A stretch of 50,587 nucleotides of DNA. It comes from Flavobacteriales bacterium. Lineage in GTDB: Bacteria; Bacteroidota; Bacteroidia; Flavobacteriales_F; PHOS-HE28. Below are positions 17,281 to 25,952 of this stretch, in pieces. Every line of letters starts with the position of its first letter. The stretch's first letter is position 1. Position numbers and translations under genes: made by a program. The notes under the pieces were generated by a model. That model was given only the letters and a program-made list of their open reading frames with translations. It was not told where the DNA came from and did no database searches. Location: assembly GCA_016702645.1 (NCBI GenBank), contig JADJDP010000032.1:1-50587 (forward strand), written 5' to 3'.

Positions 17281-18225
17281 TTACACTGCATTGTACGTGA
17301 AGCCGGCCGATAGCAACAGCGGCACGATGATCCCCAACTGGATGTACCAGAACGGGAGATCGCCGCGCAACGATGGAATGGCCATGTGCAGGGCGAGCAA
17401 TACGAGGATGAGCGCACCGATGTATGTGAGCGTTAGCGCACGGGCCCAACGCATGCCCCAAACGATCGGGACCGTACGGCATCCATTGGCTTCATCGCCT
17501 TTGATATCGGCCATGTCCTTCTGCAATTCGCGCACGAGCGAGCTGAGGAATGCGAACGCCGCGAAGCCGAGGATCCAATACCACAGCTCCGGGAAGTAGG
17601 CGTCCATCTGGTATTGGCCACCGCCGGGCAGGGCCACGATGGCGTGCGCTGCGAAATTCGCTTGCAGGGCAGGGATCTCATACAAACCCACTGTGAGCGG
17701 AACGAGCGCGGTAAGCAGTGCCACGGTAGTGTTGCCGATGATCAGCTGGCGCTTGAAGGTGGTGCTGTAGGTCCACAGAGCGGCGATGGCGAAGGCCGGC
17801 ACCACCAGTAGATGCCACGCACCCGTTCGCCATGCGACCACTGCCCCGCAGAGGAAACCGGAACCGCTCAGGACCAGATGGCCCATCATCGCTACACGCC
17901 GCTTCACCGTTCTTCCCACGATCACTTGGCCGGGTTTGTTGATGCGGTCGATGCGGGTATCGAAGTAGTCGTTGATCACATTGCCACCGGCCGCGATGAG
18001 CACGGTGCTCAGTAAGAGCAGGATGAATAGGTGGAGCGGCAGCTGTGGCCCGAAACCTGGATCGATGATCAACTCGTCGCGCGTTGCGGAGGTGCCCGTT
18101 TCATGGAGCAGTTGCTTCAATCCGCGTTCCAGATGCCCGACGATGAGCCCGTACCGGATGAGCACCATCGTGATCGCCATGATCAACAAGTTCAGCGGGC
18201 GCGTAAGTCGGAGGAAGTCGAGCAT
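17281..18225 (-). CDS. UbiA family prenyltransferase (geranylgeranylglycerol-phosphate GGTase-like)
   Basis: This is a polytopic membrane protein of 314 residues from the ATG at 18225, which reads MLDFLRLTRPLNLLIMAIT. An upstream in-frame start would lie inside the preceding gene. The two aspartate-rich motifs of the UbiA superfamily are present: NVINDYFDTRIDRINKPG and, in the second half, KDMADIKGDEANG. About eight or nine hydrophobic segments are visible. The family transfers polyprenyl groups from polyprenyl diphosphate onto an acceptor. In Bacteroidota this subgroup is usually labelled geranylgeranylglycerol-phosphate geranylgeranyltransferase, but the acceptor is not proven. The start is two bases after the stop of the KdsC-like gene. 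Confidence 0.85.
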   Translation of the reverse strand: MLDFLRLTRPLNLLIMAITMVLIRYGLIVGHLERGLKQLLHETGTSATRDELIIDPGFGPQLPLHLFILLLLSTVLIAAGGNVINDYFDTRIDRINKPGQVIVGRTVKRRVAMMGHLVLSGSGFLCGAVVAWRTGAWHLLVVPAFAIAALWTYSTTFKRQLIIGNTTVALLTALVPLTVGLYEIPALQANFAAHAIVALPGGGQYQMDAYFPELWYWILGFAAFAFLSSLVRELQKDMADIKGDEANGCRTVPIVWGMRWARALTLTYIGALILVLLALHMAIPSLRGDLPFWYIQLGIIVPLLLSAGFTYNAV

Positions 18226-18227
18226 GC

Positions 18228-18749
18228 TTACCAGGTATGTGCGCCTTCCGTGAGCCACTTGCCCTGCACCTTCATTGCCTGTTCGAGCAGATCGCGCACG
18301 CATCCGTGACCGCCGGGCCTTGCGCTGATGAGACGACTGATCGCCTTGATCTCCGGCGCGGCATCGGCGGGACAGCAGGGTAGTGCCACGCGTTGCATCA
18401 CACGCAGATCGGGAAGGTCATCGCCCATGTACGCTGTGCGCTTGGGATCCAGGCCGGCAGCGATGAGCTCATCGAGCTTCGCGCTCTTGTCATGCACATT
18501 GTCGAAGTAGTCGGACACACGCATGCGTCCGAAGCTCTCGCGCACGCCATCGCTCCTTCCGCCAGTGGTGATGATGATCCGCAGGCCTTCCTTCACCGCA
18601 TGCTGCACGGCGAACGCATCACGACTGTGGAAGGTGCGCACGGGGTCGAGACCGGGATACAGTTGCACCCGATTGTCCGTGAACACGCCGTCCACATCGA
18701 ACACGAAGGTGTCGATGTCCGCGAGGAGCTCCTTATACGTCGATGCCAT
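18228..18749 (-). CDS. KdsC/YrbI-like HAD phosphatase
   Basis: This 173-residue protein has the usual length for the KdsC group. HAD motif I is FVFDVDGVFTD, motif II is IITTGGRS, a lysine follows in KSAKLDEL, and motif III/IV is YMGDDLPDLRVM. In the family these enzymes dephosphorylate 3-deoxy-D-manno-octulosonate 8-phosphate in lipopolysaccharide core synthesis, or the related neuraminate phosphates. No other KDO gene is visible nearby, so the substrate is inferred from family only. Its start lies inside the end of the DUF2520 gene (17-base overlap) and its stop lies two bases before the UbiA start. Confidence 0.85.
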   Translation of the reverse strand: MASTYKELLADIDTFVFDVDGVFTDNRVQLYPGLDPVRTFHSRDAFAVQHAVKEGLRIIITTGGRSDGVRESFGRMRVSDYFDNVHDKSAKLDELIAAGLDPKRTAYMGDDLPDLRVMQRVALPCCPADAAPEIKAISRLISARPGGHGCVRDLLEQAMKVQGKWLTEGAHTW

Positions 18750-19518
18750 CCGTGTCGTGGCCGTACGCCTTCAGCACCATGGTGCTCAGCAGGGCGTAAG
18801 CGCGGCGAAGGTCGGGATCCGACTCCAAGAGATGGATGTGCCGTTGCACGGAAGATGTGTCGCCTCGGCGGGCCGGACCGGTGAGCGCTTGATCGGGTCC
18901 GATCGTGCTCACCTTGTTCGCGGTGGTGCGCCAAAGCGGCATCAGCAGGTTGGGCGGCAGTTTCTGTTGTTTCAACAAGCGCTGCGCTTCGCGCACCAGG
19001 AACACCGGGAAGTTGCTCGTGAGGACAGCGGCAAGGTGCATCACTTCACGCTGTTCATGCGTCAACTCGAACACGCTGCCACTGATCGCTCGTGCGAGCT
19101 TCAGCATGGCTTCGCGCGCTTCGGCCGTGTTCCCGTCCACCACGAGTGGAACATCCTTCAGGTCGATGGGCGCGCCATGGCTCAATGTCTGGACCGGCCA
19201 AAGCACGCCTCGTTGCTCATGCGGGGCGAGCACGTCCAGGCCTACCGCACCGGCCGTGTGCGCCATCACGCTCTTCGATGCGGCAAGCGCAGCCGCCACC
19301 TCGGCGATGGAATCATCGCTCGTAGCGATAAGGATGATATCCGCTTCTGGAAGCGGAGCACCCCAGCGCAAAGCGGGACGGTCGAGATAGCGAGAAAGGT
19401 CCGCGAGTTTTTCGGCATTGCGACCGGACACGCCAACCACGGGAACGTCGGCTTCGATCATGGCGTGGCCGAGGTGGTAGGCCATGCGGCCGGTCCCGAT
19501 CAGGATGACACTAGGCAT
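18733..19518 (-). CDS. DUF2520 / Rossmann-like domain protein
   Basis: This 261-residue protein has an N-terminal NAD(P)-binding Rossmann motif (VILIGTGRMAYHLG) and a helical C-terminal domain typical of DUF2520 proteins (LAAVLTSNFPVFLV, VSTIGPDQALTGPARRGD). The PARRGD stretch and HTAGAVG are characteristic of the family, which resembles F420/NADP and ketopantoate reductases but has no settled reaction. The start overlaps the last eight bases of ccmF, and the end overlaps the start of the KdsC-like gene. The gene is thus embedded in the ccm operon. Confidence 0.85.
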   Translation of the reverse strand: MPSVILIGTGRMAYHLGHAMIEADVPVVGVSGRNAEKLADLSRYLDRPALRWGAPLPEADIILIATSDDSIAEVAAALAASKSVMAHTAGAVGLDVLAPHEQRGVLWPVQTLSHGAPIDLKDVPLVVDGNTAEAREAMLKLARAISGSVFELTHEQREVMHLAAVLTSNFPVFLVREAQRLLKQQKLPPNLLMPLWRTTANKVSTIGPDQALTGPARRGDTSSVQRHIHLLESDPDLRRAYALLSTMVLKAYGHDTDGIDV

Positions 19519-22339
19519 TCTTAGGGCTCGTTCGTTTCCCCTCTTTCACGCGTTGCCACACCGCCATGCCGCTGCCAAGCGCAAGCAGCACGCAACCGAT
19601 CCAAAGGATGTTGATGCCGGGGAACATGATCGCTTGCATCACCACGAACTCCGCTTCGGCCACGTTGAGCCCCAGCTTTTCCCCGTCCACGGTGGCAAGG
19701 CTGTACTTGATCCGCAGGGCTTCCACTTCCGCAGCACGGCCGGCAACAGGCTGGCCGTTCGCATAGATCACCAGCGGCTTCGCTTCGAACCAGCGCTCCG
19801 GGTTGTAGAGGTCGCGGATGCGCAACATCGCGGCGTACACGGTGTATTGTTCGCCGAGCATCGCCTTGGTCGCACTGTCCCGCACGGTGTACACACTGTC
19901 AACGATGACCACGCTCGTAGGTGTTACGATGGTATCGCCCACCTGCTTCTCGTAGAGCCGATCGGGCATCCAAGCATCATCGGGCAGGATGGTGCCGGTG
20001 CTCAGCGTATCCGGATCGAGCGCGAGATCGGCGTAACGCACGTGCGTGTACAGGTCGCGCGTGGGCCAATGTTTGGTGCTGGGTTCGGCCACGTTCCCGA
20101 AACGGGGGTTGATCTGCACGAAGGGCTCCAGCCCGAAAACACGTTCACCCGGTTGCGTTGGGCTCCATTCACGCGCACGCCATAGGTCGCGCTTGCTGTA
20201 TTGTTCCAATGCCACCCAATGTTCGGGTTGTTGTACCAGGAATTCAGCTCCGGCTTGGTGATCGTTGCGTGCGCTGAAGAGTGTGCCGCCAATGCGCACC
20301 GTGTCGCCCGAATGGTAGTTCTTCGGAACCACGGTGAAGTAGTCCATTTCGTAGTACAGGTTCACGCCGTCCTGCCGCTTCTCGCGGTAGTGAACGTAGT
20401 GGTCGCCCATGCGAACGGTGTCGCCGCGATAGAGGAGAACGTCCGTGCTGTTGTTGAACTCTTCGCTCAGGAACCGCAGGTCCATGTTGCGCGCGTTGCG
20501 GCTCACTTCATCGCTCCTGCTGGTACTGATGAGCGCGCCGAGCAGCACCAGGGCGAAGCCGGTATGCGCCACGCTAGGTCCGGCGTTCTTCAAGCTACCC
20601 TTGAGCACCACAGGCACGTAGCTGAGGTTGGCGAGTGCGGCGAAGACCGTTGCGAACAACAGGGCCACCAGGGTGAACTCGCGCCACTGGTAGTCCAGGA
20701 ACAGTGCGACGATGGTGGTGATCAGCACCGCGAGCGCGAAGGAGATGGCAAGCTGTCGGCGGAACTTCTTCATGTCGCTGTCCTTCCAACGCAGGTACTG
20801 CGTGAACGCGACAAGCACCGAGATGACGAACGCGAAGGGAACCTGCCATTTGTTGTAATGCGCTTTCGCCTCGCCCGGTGGGGCGAACTTGGCATCGGCG
20901 AGGTCCGTGAAGAAGCTGCTGCCCGTCTTTTCGCCGATCCACGCGAAGACCTGTCCGAAGGGTTCGAGCAGGATGTTGAGCACCGGTACGCTCGTGCTGA
21001 ACGTGATCTGCACCGCGCTGAGGAGCAGTACCAATGAGCCGATGAACATCCAGAACTCGCGGGACCACAGCGACTCTTCGGGTGAACTGCTCATGAAGCC
21101 TTTGCGATAGGACTGAACGAGGTGCACCAGCGTGACGGCACCGAAGAGCAGGATCGCGGGCACTTCCTTCTCCAACCCGATGCCGATGATCATCAGTGCG
21201 ACGGAGATCAGCACATAGAACCAACGTTGCGACTTCTCGGGATGCAGCATCGCCGCGCTGATCCCGATGAAGATGAGCAGGAAGCGCACGAGCGCCGGCA
21301 ACATGCCGTCGCCGGTGAAGCTGTGTACGCTGGTATCGCCGAGCACCCCGCTGCGCGTGAGGAAGGTGGAGTAAAGGATGAGGATGAACGTGAGGAGCGT
21401 GAGCAGGAAGGCCGCATACAAGGAGGTCTCCTTGCGCTTGTTCACGAGCATGAGGTGGCCAGCCGCGACGAGCGTGATCCACGGTACCAGCGATGCGTTC
21501 TCCACCGGGTCCCATGCCCAGAATCCGCCGAAGCTCAACGCTTCGTAGGCCCAGGCACCACCCATGAGGATGCCGGTACCGAGCACCATCACCCCGAAGA
21601 AGGTCCAGGGTAGGGCAGGGGTCATCCATTCCTTGCGCTGGTTGCGCCAGAGCCCGGCAATGGCATAGGCGAAGGGAACGAGTGTGGCGGAGAACCCGAG
21701 GAACAAGGTGGGTGGATGTATCACCATCCAGTAGTTCTGCAAAAGCGGGTTCAAACCGCGACCATCCGCGAATTGCGGAATGCGGGTGAGGTAGTCCGTC
21801 AGTCCGGTCCAAGGCAGGCCGAGGTTCTCGGGCAACTCGCGGATCAGCAGGAAGGGCGAACTGCCGAGCCTGACGTCGCCAACGTAGACGCCCAGCAACA
21901 TGAAGGCGAGGAATACCTGCACCAGTCCGATCACCGCCATCACATGCGGTTCCCAATCCTTCGCGCGTGCAATGAGGATGTTCCCCAGCACCACGTGCCA
22001 GAAGGTCCACAGCAGGAAAGAGCCCTCCTGTCCTTCCCAGAAGCAGCTCGCGATGTACTTCAGCGGCATCTGCAAATTGCTGTGCTTCCACACGTAGTCG
22101 AACTCGAACCAGTGGTTGAACAGCATGGTGAAGAGCGTGACCACGATGCCGAGCACCGCCAGGCTGTGCATGCGGAAGCCGATGCGACCGAGCGCGCTCC
22201 ACTCGTTCTGTTTGCGCATCGCGCCAAGGAAATAGCCCAGTGTGGCGAGCACTGCACCGATCAGCGATACCACCACGAGCGCATGCCCCAAGGTGCCAGC
22301 CCAGGTGTGTTCGCCGATGTATTCGATGGTGTCCTTCAC
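19511..22339 (-). CDS. ccmF: CcmF-type cytochrome c heme lyase subunit
   Basis: This is a membrane protein of 942 residues from the GTG at 22339 (VKDTIEYIGEHTWAGTLGHAL), the position that matches the family N-terminus. The CcsA/CcmF tryptophan-rich heme-handling motif is GGFWAWDPVENASLVPW. Conserved histidines are in NYWMVIHPPTLFLGF and in LGDTSVHSF. More than a dozen transmembrane segments are followed by a large periplasmic C-terminal domain of about 250 residues and a last membrane anchor. The protein ligates heme to apocytochrome c on the periplasmic side. It is longer than proteobacterial CcmF (about 650), as expected for Bacteroidota forms. It follows ccmE by 50 bases and overlaps the DUF2520 gene. 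Confidence 0.93.
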   Translation of the reverse strand: MKDTIEYIGEHTWAGTLGHALVVVSLIGAVLATLGYFLGAMRKQNEWSALGRIGFRMHSLAVLGIVVTLFTMLFNHWFEFDYVWKHSNLQMPLKYIASCFWEGQEGSFLLWTFWHVVLGNILIARAKDWEPHVMAVIGLVQVFLAFMLLGVYVGDVRLGSSPFLLIRELPENLGLPWTGLTDYLTRIPQFADGRGLNPLLQNYWMVIHPPTLFLGFSATLVPFAYAIAGLWRNQRKEWMTPALPWTFFGVMVLGTGILMGGAWAYEALSFGGFWAWDPVENASLVPWITLVAAGHLMLVNKRKETSLYAAFLLTLLTFILILYSTFLTRSGVLGDTSVHSFTGDGMLPALVRFLLIFIGISAAMLHPEKSQRWFYVLISVALMIIGIGLEKEVPAILLFGAVTLVHLVQSYRKGFMSSSPEESLWSREFWMFIGSLVLLLSAVQITFSTSVPVLNILLEPFGQVFAWIGEKTGSSFFTDLADAKFAPPGEAKAHYNKWQVPFAFVISVLVAFTQYLRWKDSDMKKFRRQLAISFALAVLITTIVALFLDYQWREFTLVALLFATVFAALANLSYVPVVLKGSLKNAGPSVAHTGFALVLLGALISTSRSDEVSRNARNMDLRFLSEEFNNSTDVLLYRGDTVRMGDHYVHYREKRQDGVNLYYEMDYFTVVPKNYHSGDTVRIGGTLFSARNDHQAGAEFLVQQPEHWVALEQYSKRDLWRAREWSPTQPGERVFGLEPFVQINPRFGNVAEPSTKHWPTRDLYTHVRYADLALDPDTLSTGTILPDDAWMPDRLYEKQVGDTIVTPTSVVIVDSVYTVRDSATKAMLGEQYTVYAAMLRIRDLYNPERWFEAKPLVIYANGQPVAGRAAEVEALRIKYSLATVDGEKLGLNVAEAEFVVMQAIMFPGINILWIGCVLLALGSGMAVWQRVKEGKRTSPKNA

Positions 22340-22389
22340 GGTCCAACAACCCTTGCGGTTAGCACTTCCTCTTCCTCCTTCGGCCTCCC

Positions 22390-22779
22390 CTATCCTTCGA
22401 TCTTGTGCTCCTCGTTGTACTTGCTGGGGCACTTCATGAGCATTTCACGCGCTTCGAACTCACCGCTCGTGTTCGCCTTGCCGATGAGAACCAGACGCTC
22501 ACTTCGTTCGAAGTCCTGCGGTTTCGCCTTGGCCAAATGCACTTTGCAGGTGCGGCCCTCCAGGTCTTTCATCGTGAAGGAGGTGAGGCTCGCGTCGAGA
22601 CTTGGTTCGTACACGATGGCTTGGCTGCGATCCAAGGTGCCCACCACGTGGTATTCCTTGCCCGGGTTCGCGGTGGCTTCCTCCAGATCGGCGTAGGTAC
22701 TGCTGTCCGCCAACGAACCGATCAGAGCGCCGATGGCGACGGCGATGATGACGATGGCGATGATGTGTGAACGTTTCAT
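22390..22779 (-). CDS. ccmE: CcmE heme chaperone, CXXXY variant
   Basis: This protein has 129 residues from MKRSHIIA, with one N-terminal membrane anchor and an OB-fold periplasmic domain. CcmE carries heme from the CcmABCD complex to CcmF. The classical heme-binding histidine (HxxxY, as in HDENY of E. coli) is replaced by cysteine: the motif here is KCPSKY, C117 and Y121. This is the CXXXY form known from some delta-proteobacteria and archaea. It lies 8 bases after ccmD. Confidence 0.9.
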   Translation of the reverse strand: MKRSHIIAIVIIAVAIGALIGSLADSSTYADLEEATANPGKEYHVVGTLDRSQAIVYEPSLDASLTSFTMKDLEGRTCKVHLAKAKPQDFERSERLVLIGKANTSGEFEAREMLMKCPSKYNEEHKIEG

Positions 22780-22787
22780 GGTCCTTA

Positions 22788-23000
22788 CTACTTCTTCATG
22801 CGCTGTTCCATGCGCGTGATCTTCCTGTCCATTCGGAACATCCAAATACCGATGCCCGCGATGATCACTCCTACAACGATCAGCACAACATTGATCTTGC
22901 CATTACCGTACAGCGTTGCCTCCAGCCAGCTCGGAGCAGCTTCCTGCGCATGAGCGGCAAGGCCGAGGACGGAGAAGGAGAGGAGCAGCAGTGTTCTCAT
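22788..23000 (-). CDS. ccmD: CcmD-like small membrane protein
   Basis: This is a 70-residue protein with an N-terminal signal-like segment (LLLLSFSVLGLAAHAQ), a single central membrane helix (NVVLIVVGVIIAGIGIWMF) and a basic cytoplasmic tail (RMDRKITRMEQRMKK), the expected CcmD layout. CcmD helps release holo-CcmE from CcmABC. Its ATG overlaps the ccmC stop (ATGA), and ccmE follows after 8 bases. Confidence 0.85.
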   Translation of the reverse strand: MRTLLLLSFSVLGLAAHAQEAAPSWLEATLYGNGKINVVLIVVGVIIAGIGIWMFRMDRKITRMEQRMKK

Positions 23001-24004
23001 CGTTCCAATTGTTCAGTGATCCGTGCGGCGCGGTTGCGCAACGTGAACATCCAAATGCCCAACAGGATCCAGCCGAGCACCGCCGGATAGAAGACCGTGC
23101 GCAGCCTGTTGTCCATGTCCAGGTCCCCGAATCCGCTGTTCCCACCATTGCCGGGGTGCAGACTATCAATGGCGTTCAGCCGTGGCAACACGAAAAGGAA
23201 GAGCACCAGGAGCACGAAGGCGAAGATGTTGTAGATCGCAGCGAGACGCGCGCGCTTGTGCGCATCGGGGATGGATCCGCGCAACACGAGGTAGGCGAGG
23301 TATATAAGGGCCGTCACCGCGGCACCGTTGAGCTTCACGTCGTTCGTCCAGAAGGCGCCCCACGTTGCACGCGCCCACAGTGCACCGGTAACGAGGCCGA
23401 GCGCGCAGAAAAGCAATCCTATCATCATCGCGCTCAACGCCGCACGATCATGGTCGAGCGAATTGGACGCGAGGGTCCTGATGCTGAACACGAGCGAGAT
23501 CCCCATGAGCGCGATCATGGCGAACCACATGGGGACATGGAAGTGCAGGTTGCGGATGCTCTCGTACAGGATGCTCCGATTCGGGAAGACGAAGGCGAGT
23601 CCGCTCAGATCCAATTTCTGCACACCGGGCCCACATGCTCCGCTTTCCACACCTTCTCCCAAGCCCTCTGTGAAGAGTGCTCCATCGTATCGGAGTTTGC
23701 CAACTCCGAGGTCGGTAAGGTTGTCCTTCAAGCCCATCGGAACATCGAAGCGGGCAGTGATATGCGTTTCATCCTTCACGACGACCTCCACCGGGCATAC
23801 CCGCTGGTCGGTGTTCTCCAAGTAAACTGCGGAGCCATCCGTGAAGTGTGTATTGTACCCTGTGATCGTGAGTTCGACCGGTCCTGGGGCGATACGATCC
23901 GGTGATACATGAACGAGGTCCGGGGCCAGCGGCACCCTTAGGGCGGCGATGGATGCAGCGAGCAAAAGCACCACCGCCAACAACTTCCACCAGCCCTGTT
24001 TCAT
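22997..24004 (-). CDS. ccmC: CcmC/CcsA-type heme delivery protein with extra N-terminal periplasmic domain
   Basis: This is a 335-residue protein from the ATG at 24004, which overlaps the ccmB stop in TGATG. The WWD-type motif reads WGAFWTND, so the last tryptophan of the common WGxxWxWD is asparagine here. Conserved histidines are in LHFHVPMWF and LHPG. Proteobacterial CcmC is about 240 residues. The extra length is a soluble domain of about 110 residues between the first membrane helix and HFHVPMW (ITGYNTHFTDGSAVYLEN), which looks like a beta-sandwich. Role by family: presents heme at the outer face of the cytoplasmic membrane to CcmE. Confidence 0.88.
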   Translation of the reverse strand: MKQGWWKLLAVVLLLAASIAALRVPLAPDLVHVSPDRIAPGPVELTITGYNTHFTDGSAVYLENTDQRVCPVEVVVKDETHITARFDVPMGLKDNLTDLGVGKLRYDGALFTEGLGEGVESGACGPGVQKLDLSGLAFVFPNRSILYESIRNLHFHVPMWFAMIALMGISLVFSIRTLASNSLDHDRAALSAMMIGLLFCALGLVTGALWARATWGAFWTNDVKLNGAAVTALIYLAYLVLRGSIPDAHKRARLAAIYNIFAFVLLVLFLFVLPRLNAIDSLHPGNGGNSGFGDLDMDNRLRTVFYPAVLGWILLGIWMFTLRNRAARITEQLER

Positions 24005-24672
24005 CAGTCGCGCCAAAGGTAGGGGAAGAGCAACCAGGCCAATGTCACGGTGATCACATCCAGCAGTACCAGTCCGCCGAAGTAAGTGCTGTTCACACTG
24101 AACGCAACACCGTCGAGCGCGAGCTTGCTTGCCCGCATCACCGCGAGCAACATGGGCAACACGATCGGGAAGCCGAGGATCGCCATCAAACCAAGGCCAT
24201 TGCCCGCGCGTGCCGCGATGGCTGCAACCAGCGTGAGCACCGCCGCGAAGCCGATGGCACCAAGCACGACCGCAAGCAGGAACTGCGCGAGGTCCGCTTC
24301 ACTGAGCGCGTCGTTGCCGAGGAAAAGAACGTAGAAGAGCAGGCTCAACAGGCTCAGCACCACCATGGTGATGGCATTGTAGAGCGAACGGGCCAGCACC
24401 ACGCTCCGAGGATGCACCAGTGTGTAGAGGTACAATTGCCGGCCGCCATCCTCCCGCTGGAAAGACCGGGCCAAGGCGTTGAACGCCGCGAACAAGAGGA
24501 TGATCCAATAGAGCGCGTTCCAGGTGGCGGTCCCCAAACCACCCTTCACCGCGAGGAAGCAGACGTACACAGCGCTCACCACGTACAGCAGCATGCCACC
24601 CCACGCGGCTCGCTGGCGGAGGTCCAGTGCTATTTCCAGTTTCAGCAAGTAGGCGACCTCCTTGGTTCTCAC
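24004..24672 (-). CDS. ccmB: CcmB heme exporter membrane subunit
   Basis: This 222-residue protein has six hydrophobic segments and the family features RSFQREDGGRQLYLYTLVHPRS and GFPIVLPMLLA. CcmB is the permease partner of the CcmA ATPase. No ccmA is present beside it or anywhere in this window. The start is a GTG five bases after a TACCTTCG promoter-like octamer, so the mRNA may have a very short leader. It is the first gene of the ten-gene minus-strand operon. Confidence 0.93.
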   Translation of the reverse strand: MRTKEVAYLLKLEIALDLRQRAAWGGMLLYVVSAVYVCFLAVKGGLGTATWNALYWIILLFAAFNALARSFQREDGGRQLYLYTLVHPRSVVLARSLYNAITMVVLSLLSLLFYVLFLGNDALSEADLAQFLLAVVLGAIGFAAVLTLVAAIAARAGNGLGLMAILGFPIVLPMLLAVMRASKLALDGVAFSVNSTYFGGLVLLDVITVTLAWLLFPYLWRD

Positions 24673-24677
24673 GGTGG

Positions 24678-24685
24678 CGAAGGTA
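24678..24685 (-). promoter_or_regulatory. -7 promoter-like element TACCTTCG for the ccm operon
   Basis: On the minus strand TACCTTCG ends five bases before the ccmB GTG start. It is one base from the TAnnTTTG consensus and identical to the element before the dipeptidyl peptidase gene. No clear -33 TTG was found at 17-23 bases. Confidence 0.4.
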
Positions 24686-24771
24686 CTCGGAGGCTCTCCG
24701 CAGAGGCTCGCTGGGAGCGTCGTGGTGCACCTGCAAACATTCGGATCGTTCGATTGTTCGTAGGTTGCATC

Positions 24772-25916
24772 ATGCGCACGTTCACACTCTTGCTTCCGCT
24801 TGTTTTCGCCTTTGGCGTTCAGGCCCAGCCCTATCTCATTGGTAGTCGGAACATCACCTTCTACGACGCCTTACGCGATCGCGACGTCCCCACGAACCTC
24901 TATTACCCGGCGGTAACGGCGGGCAACAATGCGGAGGTGGTCGGTGGCGCGTTCCCCGTGCTGGTGATCGGCCATGGCTTCGTGATGAGCACCGATGCCT
25001 ATGCCAACCTTTGGAACCACTTCGTGCCGAAAGGCTACATCGTGGCACTGCCTACCACCGAGGGCGGATTCGCGCCGAACCATGGGACCTTCGGGGAGGA
25101 CATCGCCTTCCTCGCCCAAGCGTTGCAAGCCGCCAATACCGAAGCGGCTTCCCCTTTCTTCTCGCACGTACTTCCGAGCACTGCGCTCATGGGCCACAGC
25201 ATGGGTGGTGGTGCCAGCTTGTTGGGTGCTGCAGGTAACACTTCGATACAAGCCGTGGTGGATCTTGCCCCAGCCGAGACCAACCCGAGCGCGATCGCCG
25301 CTGCAGCCGAAGTTCTTGTCCCCACCTTGATCTTCGCCGGTAGCAACGATTGCGTGACACCCATCGCCGATCACGCAGGCCCGATCTACGCCGCTCTCAC
25401 GGTGCCTTGCCGTGCTTTCGTGAACATCAGCGGTGGGGGGCATTGCTTCTTCGCCGAGAACAACTTCAACTGCGCTTTTGGCGAATTCACCTGTTCGCCC
25501 TCACCCACGATCACGCGCCCGCAACAGCATGATGTGGTGAACGACTTCGCCGGCCTTTGGTTGGACCACTTCCTGAAGGGCGACCAGCAGGCCTTCGCGG
25601 ACGTGCTGGACAGCATGGCATTGACCTCGCGGGCGGTATGCACGAACACGTGTTCCATCCCGACCGGAGTGGATGAGCGGACCTCTTCCACGTGGAGTGT
25701 TCACCCTTGCCGGCCACGGATCGATTGGTGATAAGCGGCCAGCCCAGCGGATCGACCATCAGCGTTGTGGATGTGAGTGGACGCGAAGTCCTGCCAGCGC
25801 GGACCATCACCTCCGGACAGTCGGTCGAACTGGACCGTTTACCGGCAGGGACCTACCGGGCCGTATTGCGATCGAGCGGCCGTGTGGAGATGCGCACGTT
25901 CATCGTGTTGCGCTAG
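24772..25916 (+). CDS. Secreted alpha/beta hydrolase (chlorophyllase/dienelactone-hydrolase-like) with T9SS type A tail, one frameshift
   Basis: The start at 24772 gives a clean signal peptide (LLLPLVFAFGVQAQ). The alpha/beta hydrolase fold has the nucleophile elbow GHSMGGGAS, an oxyanion region VIGHGFVMS, the acid region FAGSNDCVTP and the histidine in SGGGHCFF. The length (about 380 residues) and motifs fit the chlorophyllase/PET-hydrolase-like group; the ester substrate is unknown. After a frame break at a CCC run near 25704, adding one C restores SVHPLPATDRLVISG, the start of a type A T9SS sorting domain that ends YRAVLRSSGRVEMRTF and a short basic end. The break is probably a sequencing error. 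The product is likely exported across the outer membrane. Confidence 0.85.
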
Positions 25917-25922
25917 GAGGGG

Positions 25923-25930
25923 TACTTTCG
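25923..25930 (+). promoter_or_regulatory. -7 promoter-like element TACTTTCG
   Basis: TACTTTCG lies 22 bases upstream of the YceI/LytS/LytTR gene group. The same octamer precedes the VWA gene at 43792. Confidence 0.4.
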
Positions 25931-25952
25931 ACACGGCTGAACGGCCGTTCGC

